DNA from: Bacteroidales bacterium
GTDB taxonomy: Bacteria; Bacteroidota; Bacteroidia; Bacteroidales; UBA932
NCBI GenBank assembly: GCA_028724885.1
Contig: JAQYTJ010000042.1
Coordinates: 1 to 37,409, forward strand
DNA length: 37,409 bases
Direction: 5' to 3'
Under the pieces are notes generated by a model. The model saw only the letters and a program-made list of their open reading frames with translations, ran no database searches and was not told where the DNA came from. Of the stretch, positions 8,668 to 18,407 are shown piece by piece. The position numbers and the translations under genes are program-made. Position 1 is the first letter of the stretch; each line of letters starts with the position of its first letter.

Positions 8668-11600
8668 CTAGAAATGAAGCTGCAATCCCAAAGTGAATGT
8701 CCTGTTAAGCGGATATGTGTTCCAGTTTAGCTCCGGATCCCAAAGTTTGAACGAGCTCCAGACCGCAATGTTATCGCAATTGAGAAACACTCTCCCGAAT
8801 GAAGTGCTGTAACCAAGCTCCAACGTCTTAAAGCGGAGGAAATCTCCCTTGCGCATCCAGTAAGTGCTAGAAACCATATTGTTTGACATATCTCCTTCAG
8901 AGACAGCCAGCCTAGGATAGGCGGCATCCGATTTAGGGTTGTCAAGCCGCCAGGCCTCATCGGCGATGAACTGCATCACGTTGTAGTCGTTCTGGCCGAA
9001 CACGGCAATATTGCCAGCAATTATTGTCCTCTTTGCCGACCCATTCAAGAAGGCTCCCAAATCCCATTTCTTCCACTGGATGCTGGCACCGATTCCGTAT
9101 TGAATCCTAGGCTTGTTTCCATATGGAGAAATCATCGCGACATCGTTCTGGTCCACGCGCCCATCCCCCGTGATGTCCCTGTACTTTATGTCTCCAGGCT
9201 TCGGAGTTGAACCCAGAAGCTGCTCAGGACTATTATCTATTTCCTCTTGGGATTCAAACAGGCCTTCAGCTATATAGCCTTCCGTTCGATAGCCATCCAA
9301 AGGCTTCCCGGTCTTTGTCTGCCAGATGGAAACATAATCCGGTTCATCAAGATTAAGGTATTTATTCTGAGTGTAGGTGAAATTACAACGCAGATTGATG
9401 AAAAGATCTTTGTTCAAGCGTTTGTCCCAGTTAAAACTAAATTCGAATCCGTGGTTTTCGGCTTTTCCTACCTGCCCCCAAGGAGTCGCATCCCAATAGC
9501 CCAAAACCAAAGGCCAGGATGCTCTTCTGAGCATAATTCTTTCTCTCTTGTCATAGAAATACTCAAGAGTCAGGCTCAGTTCGTTGAATAAGGTCAGATC
9601 AACTCCCAAATCCAATTTCCTCACCCTCTCCCATCTGGCTCCGTCAATCCTGTAACCACTTACAGCATGAGACTGGAAGGTGTGGGTGTCGGAAGTAGTC
9701 GGGCCACTGGCATAAGTACCTCCTCCGTTGATGATCACCTTGTCAAAATAAGTAAAATGCTCTCCCCCGAATCCATCGCTGCCAATGAAACCGTAGGAAC
9801 CTCGTAATTTAAGATAGCTCACCACATTTTTCAAGCCTTTCCAGAATTTTTCGTTGCTTGGGACCCAACCCGCAGAAAAGGCCGGGAACAATTCGAACCT
9901 CTCACCCTTGGGAAGACGTTCCGTGCCGTTGTAGCCAAAATTGAATTCTGCCAAGTAACGGTTATCATAGTCGTATGTGCAGCGTCCCGAGAACCCCTGA
10001 TTGCGTTGAGGCAGGGAACTGGCGGGCTGAAAGCTTCTCATCATCATCATTCCCATCGCACTTACTGAATGCTTTCCAAAAGCCCGTTTGTAGTTCAGGC
10101 GAGCATCCAGGTAGAACGTGTTGTCGGTTCCCGGTGCCTCATAGCTCTCTGTTACGTAGTCCTTGCCTACGATAAGTTGATCATAGTCCCATACATCCGG
10201 TTGCGACTCGTCCCAGCTACCCGAAGTCACCCTGTAGAAATACGGTTCAAGTGTCTGCACAAACGATGTTGCCGCATAATTCTTGAAATTCACAAGAACA
10301 GACGCATCCAAGCCTTTCGTGATGAAATCGAGTTTCTGATTTAATTTCAAAGAGATGTTCAGGGTATTAGCTTTGAAAGACTTGTGGTCGTCCATCATGG
10401 CGGCGTAAGGATTCGACCTCACCCTGGTGTCAGTCAAGATAGCATTTCCGAAACGGATGTGTCTGTCCCCCTCGCGAGCGGGGAAAACAGCTGGGAACAT
10501 CACCGGATTGGTCTGCTGGACATAGCCGAAAAGAGAATTGACATCCTCCGCCACTCCGTTGCGCTGGAAAATCTGAGCGTTCATATTCAAGTACAGCGTC
10601 GTGCTTGAAGACAGCTCGTAAGAAATGTTGTTCTGGAATATGTAGTCGTAATTCTGGATGTTGTTGTTGAAGACGTAATCCTTTGGCGCATTCACGACTC
10701 CAGTGTCGTGGTTGAACTGAAGGCTCATGTAATACGTGGCTCTGTTGCCGCCGCCGGTTATGTTGATGTTGGCTCTTTCGTTGATGTTTCTTTTGCGGAA
10801 CATCACTTTCTGCCAATCTACGTCAGGATAGATGTAAGGATACTTGCCGCTCCTCGTCAATTCAATGTCTCTGCTGGAGTATTTTGGAACAGCCGCTCCC
10901 CTTGCGAGCAAGCCCTCGTTGTAAAGTTCCATCCAGGTGCCTCCGTCAACGAACTCCGGCATCTTCGTAGGAGAGACTATCGAAGTCTCGAAGGTCACAC
11001 CTACTTTCGCCTTGGTGTTGGTCTGTCCTTGTTTTGTGGTGACAATCATAACTCCGTTAGCTCCGCGGACACCATAGATGGCAGTTGCGGAAGCGTCTTT
11101 CAGAACGGTGAAACTCTTGATTGTCTCGGGAGGAATCCTGTTCAGGTCCCCGGCAGAAATCTCAATGTCATCAAGGAGAATCAAAGGCGTAGCCCTTCCG
11201 CCGAAAGTGCCGATGCCCCTGATGTAGAATTCCGAAGAGGATCCGGGAGCTCCGGAATTGTTAATTTGAATAACGCCGGCCAGCTTTCCTGCCAAATTGG
11301 AGGTAAGCGATGATGCGGAGGTACGAAGCACATCTCCTGACACACTTGCTATTGCTCCGGTAATAGAAACTCTTTTCTGCGTACCCGCACCGACCACAAC
11401 GGACTCCTCCAGCTGATTGTCTAGAGTCAGTTTCACGACAACCTCCCCTATGTTAGAGACATCGACCTTCTGCGTTTTGTAACCGATATAGGAGACTTCA
11501 ATCTCGACATTCTTCTTGTGACTGACCTTAAGAGAGAAAGAGCCATCCTCTTTGGTAATGGCATAATTGGTACGCAATCCCACCTGAAGGACATAAACTC

Positions 11601-11778
11601 CAACAAGAGGTTCTCCGGTGTCGGCATCCAGCACAGTTCCCGTAACAGTTCGCATCGTCTCATCTTGCGATGCACCTTCATTGGATTTATCGGAAGCGAA
11701 GAGATCCGCACTCCCCGATAGCACCATACAGCACATCGTTACAAACACAGTAAAACAAACATTGGTTAATTTAATCAT
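8668..11778 (-). CDS. SusC/RagA-family TonB-dependent outer-membrane transporter
   Basis: The 1036-residue protein begins with a signal peptide of about 28 residues. A CarboxypepD_reg-like domain follows (TVTGTVLDADTGEPLVGVYV, about 44-120), then a TonB box-like stretch and plug domain (SLTSNLAGKLAGVIQ, DLNRIPPETIKSFTVLKDAS, AIYGVRGANGVMIVTTK, about 135-250), and a long beta-barrel ending in TFTLGLQLHF with a terminal Phe. It imports a substrate delivered by its SusD partner using TonB energy. No sigma/anti-sigma pair, hybrid two-component regulator or glycoside hydrolase adjoins it, so substrate and regulation are unknown. Confidence 0.97.
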   Translation of the reverse strand: MIKLTNVCFTVFVTMCCMVLSGSADLFASDKSNEGASQDETMRTVTGTVLDADTGEPLVGVYVLQVGLRTNYAITKEDGSFSLKVSHKKNVEIEVSYIGYKTQKVDVSNIGEVVVKLTLDNQLEESVVVGAGTQKRVSITGAIASVSGDVLRTSASSLTSNLAGKLAGVIQINNSGAPGSSSEFYIRGIGTFGGRATPLILLDDIEISAGDLNRIPPETIKSFTVLKDASATAIYGVRGANGVMIVTTKQGQTNTKAKVGVTFETSIVSPTKMPEFVDGGTWMELYNEGLLARGAAVPKYSSRDIELTRSGKYPYIYPDVDWQKVMFRKRNINERANINITGGGNRATYYMSLQFNHDTGVVNAPKDYVFNNNIQNYDYIFQNNISYELSSSTTLYLNMNAQIFQRNGVAEDVNSLFGYVQQTNPVMFPAVFPAREGDRHIRFGNAILTDTRVRSNPYAAMMDDHKSFKANTLNISLKLNQKLDFITKGLDASVLVNFKNYAATSFVQTLEPYFYRVTSGSWDESQPDVWDYDQLIVGKDYVTESYEAPGTDNTFYLDARLNYKRAFGKHSVSAMGMMMMRSFQPASSLPQRNQGFSGRCTYDYDNRYLAEFNFGYNGTERLPKGERFELFPAFSAGWVPSNEKFWKGLKNVVSYLKLRGSYGFIGSDGFGGEHFTYFDKVIINGGGTYASGPTTSDTHTFQSHAVSGYRIDGARWERVRKLDLGVDLTLFNELSLTLEYFYDKRERIMLRRASWPLVLGYWDATPWGQVGKAENHGFEFSFNWDKRLNKDLFINLRCNFTYTQNKYLNLDEPDYVSIWQTKTGKPLDGYRTEGYIAEGLFESQEEIDNSPEQLLGSTPKPGDIKYRDITGDGRVDQNDVAMISPYGNKPRIQYGIGASIQWKKWDLGAFLNGSAKRTIIAGNIAVFGQNDYNVMQFIADEAWRLDNPKSDAAYPRLAVSEGDMSNNMVSSTYWMRKGDFLRFKTLELGYSTSFGRVFLNCDNIAVWSSFKLWDPELNWNTYPLNRTFTLGLQLHF

Positions 11779-11833
11779 AGAAAATAATTATTGGCTCTAG
11801 TTCCGCAAGTGAAAAACAAATGACTCGAAAGTG

Positions 11834-11841
11834 TAAAAGTA
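11834..11841 (-). promoter_or_regulatory. Putative -7 element of the SusC operon
   Basis: The minus strand reads TACTTTTA, one base off the TAnnTTTG consensus. It lies 55 bp before the SusC ATG at 11778. Confidence 0.4.
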
Positions 11842-11888
11842 ATGATAATCTATTCATTATCACCACATTAGCATTATTAATATAAAAT

Positions 11889-12107
11889 ATGGTCCTTTAT
11901 TACGAAGATAAACAAATAACTTCAGAACTCAAAAACTATTATACACATAAAAAATCCAGTAGGGCAGTCAGCAAGGTAAACAAAGTGATGGAAAAGCGCA
12001 TACCGGATATGAACCTTTTGCTGGCAGATTTCCTTGCATCACGCATTCCAAGCAGTGGGCGCGCCCGTCGAATAATAGCTGAAGCGGAAGTTATCAGCGA
12101 GAGGTGA
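11889..12107 (+). CDS. Possible small basic protein, unrecognised
   Basis: A 72-codon frame fills the gap between the SusC promoter region and the end of the next minus-strand gene, and overlaps that gene's last 14 bases tail-to-tail. The product is highly charged (ITSELKNYY, KVNKVMEKR, SSGRARRIIAEAEV) with no signal peptide. Its second half uses codons like those of neighbouring genes. No family was recognised, no ribosome-binding site is visible and no promoter is convincing. It could equally be a chance frame. Confidence 0.3.
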   Translation: MVLYYEDKQITSELKNYYTHKKSSRAVSKVNKVMEKRIPDMNLLLADFLASRIPSSGRARRIIAEAEVISER

Positions 12108-13296
12108 GCATGTCAAATAGATGTTCCGGGGATGTGCCTAGCTTGAGGGGTAGATCAGCGTAGGTCTCGCAGGCGAGGAGCTCCTTGACCTTCCATGGGC
12201 CGTACTTCGAATAGGCAATCTCTACGAGCCGGGCAGCGACGAGATACTGAAGCGGGATAAGGATTTCGGCACTTTCCGAGGAACGCCCTGAAATGCCTAC
12301 GAGAATATCGAGCAGATCCTCCATGTTAGCAAGGTTGGTGTCCTTGTTGGCGCTTAGGAACTTAATAAGGTTGGAACGCAACGTGGAATATTCATAGTCC
12401 ATCCAGCCACCATGGAATAGGGCAGCGCCCTCTCTCATCAAAGGCAGCGCATCAGGATATTCATTGTTCAGGATGGAGAGAACGATGTCGTGTTTGTCAT
12501 CAAAATAGTTGGTGAGTATCTTCCCAGAAGGGAAGCTTTTGCCATAGAAACGCCCGTTAGTGTATTTCAATGATTCCTGAGCCATCAGAGGGTTCTGATA
12601 TACATTGAATATGATACCAGCAGCTTTGGCGCAGGCGTCTGCGTCCGGTTCAATGATGCACTCGACGGCAGGGGAAGAGATGCCATATTCAGACTTAAAA
12701 GACTTGATGAACGCAGATACCGCCGCCAATGTCTTCCTCGGTATATTAATATAATAGGGTGCATAATAGACAATCCCCCTACCTTCGGTCTTCTGCAGCG
12801 TAGGAGCCAAGGCATCCAGATAATTGCAGAGCCTGAAAGGGTTCTCGCCTTGGCGTGCTTTGGCAACCGCCATGGCGCACACTCTGTAGGAACATTCAAC
12901 CCAGTCTTCGTAATCGCCTGAAAGCTTGCTGCGGGTGACTACCGTTATTTCATATGTGCCGTCATTGATTTTACGAATATCCTCTATTCGGTTCTCACGA
13001 AAAGTGCCGTATAGCAGGTTTCCGTCATCGAATTCCATGAGATAGTCTGTGGAACCTTCAACCCACATCTCCCTGCGTCTCTGGTCTGAAATTTTCTCGT
13101 CGGTGAACGAGGATACATATTCATTCCATAACTCCGAGACCATCCTGATGGAGTCCTTCTCGGCCTTCGACATAACTTTCAGGTCTACGTCGAAGGGGCG
13201 CAGGCCGGGAATTTGGGCGCTGCGGGTCTGTGCCGCCAATGACATGCTTGCCAAGGCTGCTACACCCGAAAGGAATATGCCGAATATTCTTTTCAT
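12094..13296 (-). CDS. Secreted protein resembling a degenerate gluzincin peptidase
   Basis: The start at 13296 gives a clean signal peptide (MKRIFGIFLSGVAALASMSLAAQ) in a 400-residue protein; an upstream ATG at 13320 would spoil it. No close family was recognised. From about residue 265 the layout resembles peptidase_MA-like gluzincins: a segment KHDIVLSI where the HExxH helix would be, then MREGAALFHGG where the second Glu helix (EGxA) lies, then IPLQYLVAARLVEIAYSKYG. The HExxH metal motif is absent, so it is probably not a zinc peptidase. It is 25 bp downstream of the DPP-IV-type peptidase gene and is the last gene of its operon. Confidence 0.7.
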   Translation of the reverse strand: MKRIFGIFLSGVAALASMSLAAQTRSAQIPGLRPFDVDLKVMSKAEKDSIRMVSELWNEYVSSFTDEKISDQRRREMWVEGSTDYLMEFDDGNLLYGTFRENRIEDIRKINDGTYEITVVTRSKLSGDYEDWVECSYRVCAMAVAKARQGENPFRLCNYLDALAPTLQKTEGRGIVYYAPYYINIPRKTLAAVSAFIKSFKSEYGISSPAVECIIEPDADACAKAAGIIFNVYQNPLMAQESLKYTNGRFYGKSFPSGKILTNYFDDKHDIVLSILNNEYPDALPLMREGAALFHGGWMDYEYSTLRSNLIKFLSANKDTNLANMEDLLDILVGISGRSSESAEILIPLQYLVAARLVEIAYSKYGPWKVKELLACETYADLPLKLGTSPEHLFDMLTSR

Positions 13297-13321
13297 GTTG
13301 TAAAAATAAGAAAAAAACAAT

Positions 13322-15460
13322 CTATTTTCCGCAGAGATACTTTAGCCAGAAAGCGCAGTTGGCATCGCGGAAATGCTTACCCTGATAGCCGCGATAGCCA
13401 TGCATTCCATCCGGGTAAATCATGAATTCGAATTTCTTGTTCTCTTTCTGAAGTGCATCCACTAGCTTCAAAGTGTTCTGGAAATGGACGTTATCGTCTC
13501 CCGTCCCGTGCGTAAGTTTCAGCATGACGCTGCCATCGTAGTTTTCCTCAGTGACAGGATAATTCTTCGCATGCGCTGTCACCTTTGTTTTTTCGTAGCC
13601 TTCAGGATTTCCGAGCGGAGCATCCATGAAACGCTCGGTGTAGTGGGTGTCATACAGAGCCCACTCATACACTCCACCACCAGCGATTCCGTAATGGAAG
13701 GCATCGGAATGGTCCATGACAAGCAGTGCAGTCATGGTGCCGCCGAAAGAGAAGCCCTCTACGCCAATCTTGTCTGGAAGGACGTATGGCAGGCTCTGGA
13801 AATATCTTGCCCACTCCACGAAATCTTGGACCTCCAGCTCATCCAGCTGCCTGTAGACCTGGTCGAGTCCCTGCCTGCCGTTATGTCCAGAGGCCCTGCA
13901 ATCGGCTATAACTTCGATTATTCCATTGTCCGAGAACCATTTATAGTGGTCGAACATGTCGAAGACATCGCTGACTTCCGGAGTGTCCGGTCCGCCGTAG
14001 ATGTCGAAATGCACTGGATATTTCTTGGAAGCGTCGAAACCTTTCGGATAAATTACTTTGGCTGGGAGCACCAGTCCGTCATGCGTTTCCATAGTTATGA
14101 TCTGAGGCAAAGATGGGTGCTTCGCAATGAATTCAAGACCAGCCAGATCTTCCAGCTTCTTTGAGTGGGACGGCCTGCCAACCTCGTAAATCCAGATCTG
14201 GTATGGAGTGCTAACGTTACTGAGCGATGTGATGGCGTATTTCCCATCAGGAGAAATTTTCGTTGAAGAAGCGTTCAAGGCTGGGTCCGAAACTGTCTTC
14301 ACGATGCCATTCTTAGCAGCGTAGATGGCAGTCCGCCACCGGCAGTCTCTCTGAGCAGCGAATATGACTTCTGATGTGCTTCCATCGAACTTTTTTGAAG
14401 GCTTGCCTTCATTGACCTTCAGGATGTATGCCCTCCAGTTCTCGCCAGAAGTCAGTCTCTTCAGCACGGAACCGTCGTATGAAAGGTAATATATCTGATC
14501 CCAGCCTGTCTCGAAAGAACGAACCATGTACAGACCGTCGCGTCCGAATGCCATCCCCTCGATCCAGTCCAGCCATGTGGCATAAGTCTCGTGGTAGATT
14601 TGTTTTTTTGAGCCGTCAGCGGCGGAAATCGCATACAGATCCAAGGTGTTCTGCACGCGAGGCTCCCTCTGGATGAAAAACTGCCTGCTGTCTGCTCCCC
14701 AGAACGGGATCCCGAAATATTGATCTTCGTTCTCGTCGAAATCTGCCCAAGTGACAGATGCGGACTCCACGTCAGAAATGCCGATGCGCACTTTCGGATT
14801 AGGGTCTCCGCACTTCGGATAGCGAGTCATCCTCACCGATCCTCCGGTAGGCGACATCTTCTCTATATTCACAGCGCCTCCAGCCCTCTGGGAATATTGC
14901 AGCCCAATTCCCGAACGGTCGTAATCCTCGGAATATGGAGAATATATCGGGAAAACAGGCACCAGCGAATTGTCGAAGCGGTAGAAACCAATTTTTTTCG
15001 AGTCAGGGGACCACCAGAACGCTCGGTAGTGGGATTGGCGGCCAAATATCTCCTCGTAATATACCCAGGAAGCGTAGCCGTTCAAAATAACGTCGGAACC
15101 GTCCGAGGTAAGCCGGATCTCGTTTTTCGTAGCCACATCCACGACCCAGAGGTCATTGTCCCTGGTGAAAGCCATCTTTGAAGAGTCTGGGGAATATGTA
15201 AGATTCACGGCTCCTTCCGGCTGAAACGGAAAAACGCTCGTCGGCTCGGGATATGATATTCCTAAAGTCTTTTTATGCGTCTTCGCATCAATGGAATAGT
15301 CTTTCTCTGCAGTGAACGAGCCATCGTAGGTCAGGGCAACTTCATGGCCCCCGACCCACTTCCAATCGTAGGGGATGTCGTTATATTCCTGAGCGGAGAG
15401 CATCATGCCCCCCAAAAAAGCCATTGCGGCAAGCAAATGTTTTATATTCATAATATTCAT
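13322..15460 (-). CDS. Dipeptidyl-peptidase IV-type serine peptidase (S9)
   Basis: The protein of about 712 residues has a signal peptide (LLAAMAFLGGMMLSAQ), so it is periplasmic or outer-membrane associated. An N-terminal DPPIV beta-propeller has repeated blades such as YSPDSKMAFTRDNDLWVV-like and WWSPDSKKIGFYRFD. The C-terminal alpha/beta hydrolase carries the nucleophile motif GFSFGG (Ser about 571), an Asp in THGTGDDNVHFQ (about 656) and a His in PDGMHGYRG (about 687). Such enzymes remove X-Pro dipeptides from peptide N-termini, important in amino-acid fermenters. The start at 15460 was preferred over 15481, which overlaps the helicase gene; 15451 is also possible. Confidence 0.92.
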   Translation of the reverse strand: MNIMNIKHLLAAMAFLGGMMLSAQEYNDIPYDWKWVGGHEVALTYDGSFTAEKDYSIDAKTHKKTLGISYPEPTSVFPFQPEGAVNLTYSPDSSKMAFTRDNDLWVVDVATKNEIRLTSDGSDVILNGYASWVYYEEIFGRQSHYRAFWWSPDSKKIGFYRFDNSLVPVFPIYSPYSEDYDRSGIGLQYSQRAGGAVNIEKMSPTGGSVRMTRYPKCGDPNPKVRIGISDVESASVTWADFDENEDQYFGIPFWGADSRQFFIQREPRVQNTLDLYAISAADGSKKQIYHETYATWLDWIEGMAFGRDGLYMVRSFETGWDQIYYLSYDGSVLKRLTSGENWRAYILKVNEGKPSKKFDGSTSEVIFAAQRDCRWRTAIYAAKNGIVKTVSDPALNASSTKISPDGKYAITSLSNVSTPYQIWIYEVGRPSHSKKLEDLAGLEFIAKHPSLPQIITMETHDGLVLPAKVIYPKGFDASKKYPVHFDIYGGPDTPEVSDVFDMFDHYKWFSDNGIIEVIADCRASGHNGRQGLDQVYRQLDELEVQDFVEWARYFQSLPYVLPDKIGVEGFSFGGTMTALLVMDHSDAFHYGIAGGGVYEWALYDTHYTERFMDAPLGNPEGYEKTKVTAHAKNYPVTEENYDGSVMLKLTHGTGDDNVHFQNTLKLVDALQKENKKFEFMIYPDGMHGYRGYQGKHFRDANCAFWLKYLCGK

Positions 15461-15464
15461 TTCA

Positions 15465-16949
15465 TTAATCAAAAAATTCATCTTTGAAATTTACTAGATA
15501 GACTTTCTCGGTTGCGCGAGTCAGCGCAGTGTAGAGCCATTTCAGATCATCCTTCGTAAGCTCGTCCTGCCAGAAAGGATTGTCGATGAAAACGCATCTC
15601 CACTGACCTCCCTGACTCTTGTGGCAAGTTATTGCATTAGCATATTTCAGCTGCAGGGCATTGAAATAAGGGTCCTCTCGCACCGCATTGTAGCGCTTCT
15701 TCTTGCCTTTTATCTCGCTGTAATCCTCGTTCACGCCAGCGTAAAGCACATTCTGCTGCTCATATGTGAGCGAGGCCGACTCCGACATCAGCGTATCTAA
15801 GCACACTTTTGCTTCAATCTCCACGTCCCCATAATCTGGGAAAGAAAGCCTGGCATCGGCGAACCGAAGCCCGTAACGATCTTCGAAATTCTTGATGCTG
15901 AGCAGCTTCACAATATCACCATTGGCAATATAGTCCAATCCCTCAACCCCCTGAAGAAACTGGTAGCAATTCTTCACTATCATCAGTTTCTCCCCCTTCA
16001 CCAGCTCTTCCTCATCATAAAATACCTGAGCTCGTATGCCTGCATTGTACCTGTTAGCCCGCTTGTTCGAGCGACACAGAACCACGGCATCGTCTTTCGA
16101 ATATTCCGAGAAATATGCGCTGTTCAGGGCATCCACCAATCCAACACCGGTGATTCTTTCGATGTCATTGAAGCCATCCATGCTCAGAGCTAGCATGTCT
16201 GGGGAAAACAGCTCATCTCCGCCCTCGTCGGAAGCGATAAGCCCTCTCACCTTGGTAGCGTTATAGAGTATTCCCGATGCTTCTCCCTGCCTTACCACCT
16301 CTGTGAGGGTGCAATAACTCACCCCTCCGAATCTTTGCTGCATGTATGAATATGATAGTGCCGGAGATTCCTCCAAGCCAATCGGCGGCAGCTGAGCAGA
16401 GTCCCCAATCAGGATCAGGCGGCAGTCGCGTCCTTTACGGACATACTCTATCAAATCTTTCAGCAAGTCTCCTGTTCCAAAATTCACAGTCTGCTGTCTG
16501 CCAGGGTTCTCTATACCTATCAAAGAAACTTCGTCTACGATGAATAGCTTGTGAGCGAAAAGATTAGGAGCAAGAGAGAAAAGCCCCATGCCATCTTCTC
16601 CAACCGACTTCTGGCGATATATTAATTTATGAATGGTCGTCGCTGGCTTGCCTGAATATTGCGAAAGAACTTTGGCCGCCCTTCCCGTGGGAGCCATCAG
16701 TTGGCATATTTCCTCAACCTCATCCGGCTTTTCAGGGTTCGGCACCGGACGAAGTGGATCAAGCGCAGAGATTACAGCAGAAATGGCTGTAGTTTTGCCA
16801 GTCCCTGCGAATCCATTGATTATTAATATGTCTCCGTCATCCGAAGTGATGAAATCCGCAACCTTCCTGAACAGACTGTCTTGGTTAGCAGTGGCATCGT
16901 AGCTGAATCTATCCCTGAAAAGCTTGTAGAAATATTCGTTCCTCTCCAT
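15465..16949 (-). CDS. RecD/Dda-like superfamily 1B DNA helicase
   Basis: The 494-residue protein has Walker A GFAGTGKTT (46-54), QLMAPTGRAAKVL (motif Ia), LFIVDEVSLI (Walker B, Asp139-Glu140), LILIGDSAQLPPIG (motif III) and a UvrD_C_2-like end with ITCHKSQGGQW and WLYTALTRATEKVYLVNF. This fits a 5'-3' ATP-dependent helicase of the RecD2/Dda type. It lacks the long N-terminal region of RecD2 and the RecBC partners, so it is a short stand-alone helicase. It follows trkH by 3 bp and precedes the peptidase gene by 4 bp in one operon. The role in replication or repair is inferred from the family. Confidence 0.9.
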   Translation of the reverse strand: MERNEYFYKLFRDRFSYDATANQDSLFRKVADFITSDDGDILIINGFAGTGKTTAISAVISALDPLRPVPNPEKPDEVEEICQLMAPTGRAAKVLSQYSGKPATTIHKLIYRQKSVGEDGMGLFSLAPNLFAHKLFIVDEVSLIGIENPGRQQTVNFGTGDLLKDLIEYVRKGRDCRLILIGDSAQLPPIGLEESPALSYSYMQQRFGGVSYCTLTEVVRQGEASGILYNATKVRGLIASDEGGDELFSPDMLALSMDGFNDIERITGVGLVDALNSAYFSEYSKDDAVVLCRSNKRANRYNAGIRAQVFYDEEELVKGEKLMIVKNCYQFLQGVEGLDYIANGDIVKLLSIKNFEDRYGLRFADARLSFPDYGDVEIEAKVCLDTLMSESASLTYEQQNVLYAGVNEDYSEIKGKKKRYNAVREDPYFNALQLKYANAITCHKSQGGQWRCVFIDNPFWQDELTKDDLKWLYTALTRATEKVYLVNFKDEFFD

Positions 16950-16952
16950 CTC

Positions 16953-18407
16953 CTATTTCTCCCTCCTCCCGAATATCATCGTGAACACAGCAAATATAGG
17001 ATACATTTCCACACGGCCCAAGAACATATCTAAAGTGTACATGAGTTTTGCGCCGACTGACTCAAGACCGTAATTCCCGAATGTGCCCAGTTCTGCAACC
17101 GAAGGACCCACATTGGAAAGGCAAGAGATGGTACCTATCAGCGCATTCTTGTTATCTACCCCGAAGCAGAGGCAGAGAATAAGAGAAAGCAGCATCACTA
17201 CGAAAAAAAGGTCCATGTAAAGAATATGCGGAGCCAACATCTTCTGAGTGAGCACTCTTCCATTCAGCCGCACCTCGTGGACAGAATGGGGATGGAGAAC
17301 ATTCTTTATATGATAACTAATCTCTTTGTAGAATAAAAGAGCCCTGTCCGCCTTTATGCCTCCTGTCGTGGATCCAGCCATACCGCATCTTATTCCGAAG
17401 AAAATCAGCAGATAGCTAGGCAACATAGGCCACGAACTATTGTCAGCGATCGCGAACCCTGTAGTAGAAGCATAACTCAATATGTGGAAAGAGCCTATTA
17501 GGAAGGAGTTTCCCCAGCCTTGCACAAGCCCTTCGGCCTTCAGGGTGACCGCCACTAATATAGTCCCTGCCAAAATCCCAGAGAGGTAGAATTTGAACAC
17601 TTCGTTCTTGAAAGGCTTGAAGGATTTTGTGACAACGGCTATGTAAATAAGGCCGAAATGCACCGAAGCCAGCAGCATGAACACCATGGAAACGATAGTG
17701 ATAGGCAAGGAGCTATATGAGCCTATGGAATAGTTCTTAGTGCTGAAGCCGCCAGTGGCAACGACGCTCATGGAATGATTTATGGCATCGAAAGGACTCA
17801 TTCCTGCCAGCATGTAGCACAGGAACGCTGCGACCAGAAGTCCCAGATAGACATATGTGAATATGAATACGGTCTTATTCGTGCGAGACTTGTATTCCTG
17901 CTTCGACAGCGATGAAAGTTCCAGATTAGTGAGTTTCAGCCTCATCTGGGATGTGTTCGGAATGATGAGCAAGAGGAAAACGACGACCCCCAAACCGCCT
18001 ATGAAATGCGTTGAAGAGCGCCAGAAAAGCAGGCTGTTGGGGAGAGACTCTACATTGGAAAGAATCGTGGCTCCAGTAGTAGTGAAACCTGAAACGCTCT
18101 CAAACCAGGCGTTTATTATGGAGAACGGCCCGCCCCAAAGGGCATAAGGAAGCATTCCGAATATGAATGAGAGCAGCCAAGAGAGAATAATTATCACATA
18201 GCCATCCTTAATTGAAATGACAGAGGCCTTCCTAACGAATATAAAAGGGAATATTCCAGACGCGAACGTTATGGTAAAGCTAATGATCAATGCCGCCAGC
18301 GCACTGTCGTTGCCGTTCGCCATTGACACAAGTATGGAGAAAAACATGAATAACGCATTTACGAGCAACGCGTAACCGACGTTCCTGGATATTACCTTTA
18401 CATCCAT
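16953..18407 (-). CDS. trkH: Trk-type potassium uptake channel subunit TrkH
   Basis: This 484-residue inner-membrane protein has the four P-loop repeat layout of Trk/Ktr channels. Visible filter segments include ESVSGFTTTGATIL, MSVVATGGFSTKNYS, STTGFAIAD and LSNVGPSVAELG, and GGLGVVVF follows the first. The C-terminus ends in a basic GRREK. TrkH normally needs a cytoplasmic TrkA ring, but no trkA gene is in the window. Its ATG overlaps the preceding stop by one base (TAATG at 18409-18405), so it is translationally coupled to the upstream membrane protein. Confidence 0.95.
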   Translation of the reverse strand: MDVKVISRNVGYALLVNALFMFFSILVSMANGNDSALAALIISFTITFASGIFPFIFVRKASVISIKDGYVIIILSWLLSFIFGMLPYALWGGPFSIINAWFESVSGFTTTGATILSNVESLPNSLLFWRSSTHFIGGLGVVVFLLLIIPNTSQMRLKLTNLELSSLSKQEYKSRTNKTVFIFTYVYLGLLVAAFLCYMLAGMSPFDAINHSMSVVATGGFSTKNYSIGSYSSLPITIVSMVFMLLASVHFGLIYIAVVTKSFKPFKNEVFKFYLSGILAGTILVAVTLKAEGLVQGWGNSFLIGSFHILSYASTTGFAIADNSSWPMLPSYLLIFFGIRCGMAGSTTGGIKADRALLFYKEISYHIKNVLHPHSVHEVRLNGRVLTQKMLAPHILYMDLFFVVMLLSLILCLCFGVDNKNALIGTISCLSNVGPSVAELGTFGNYGLESVGAKLMYTLDMFLGRVEMYPIFAVFTMIFGRREK

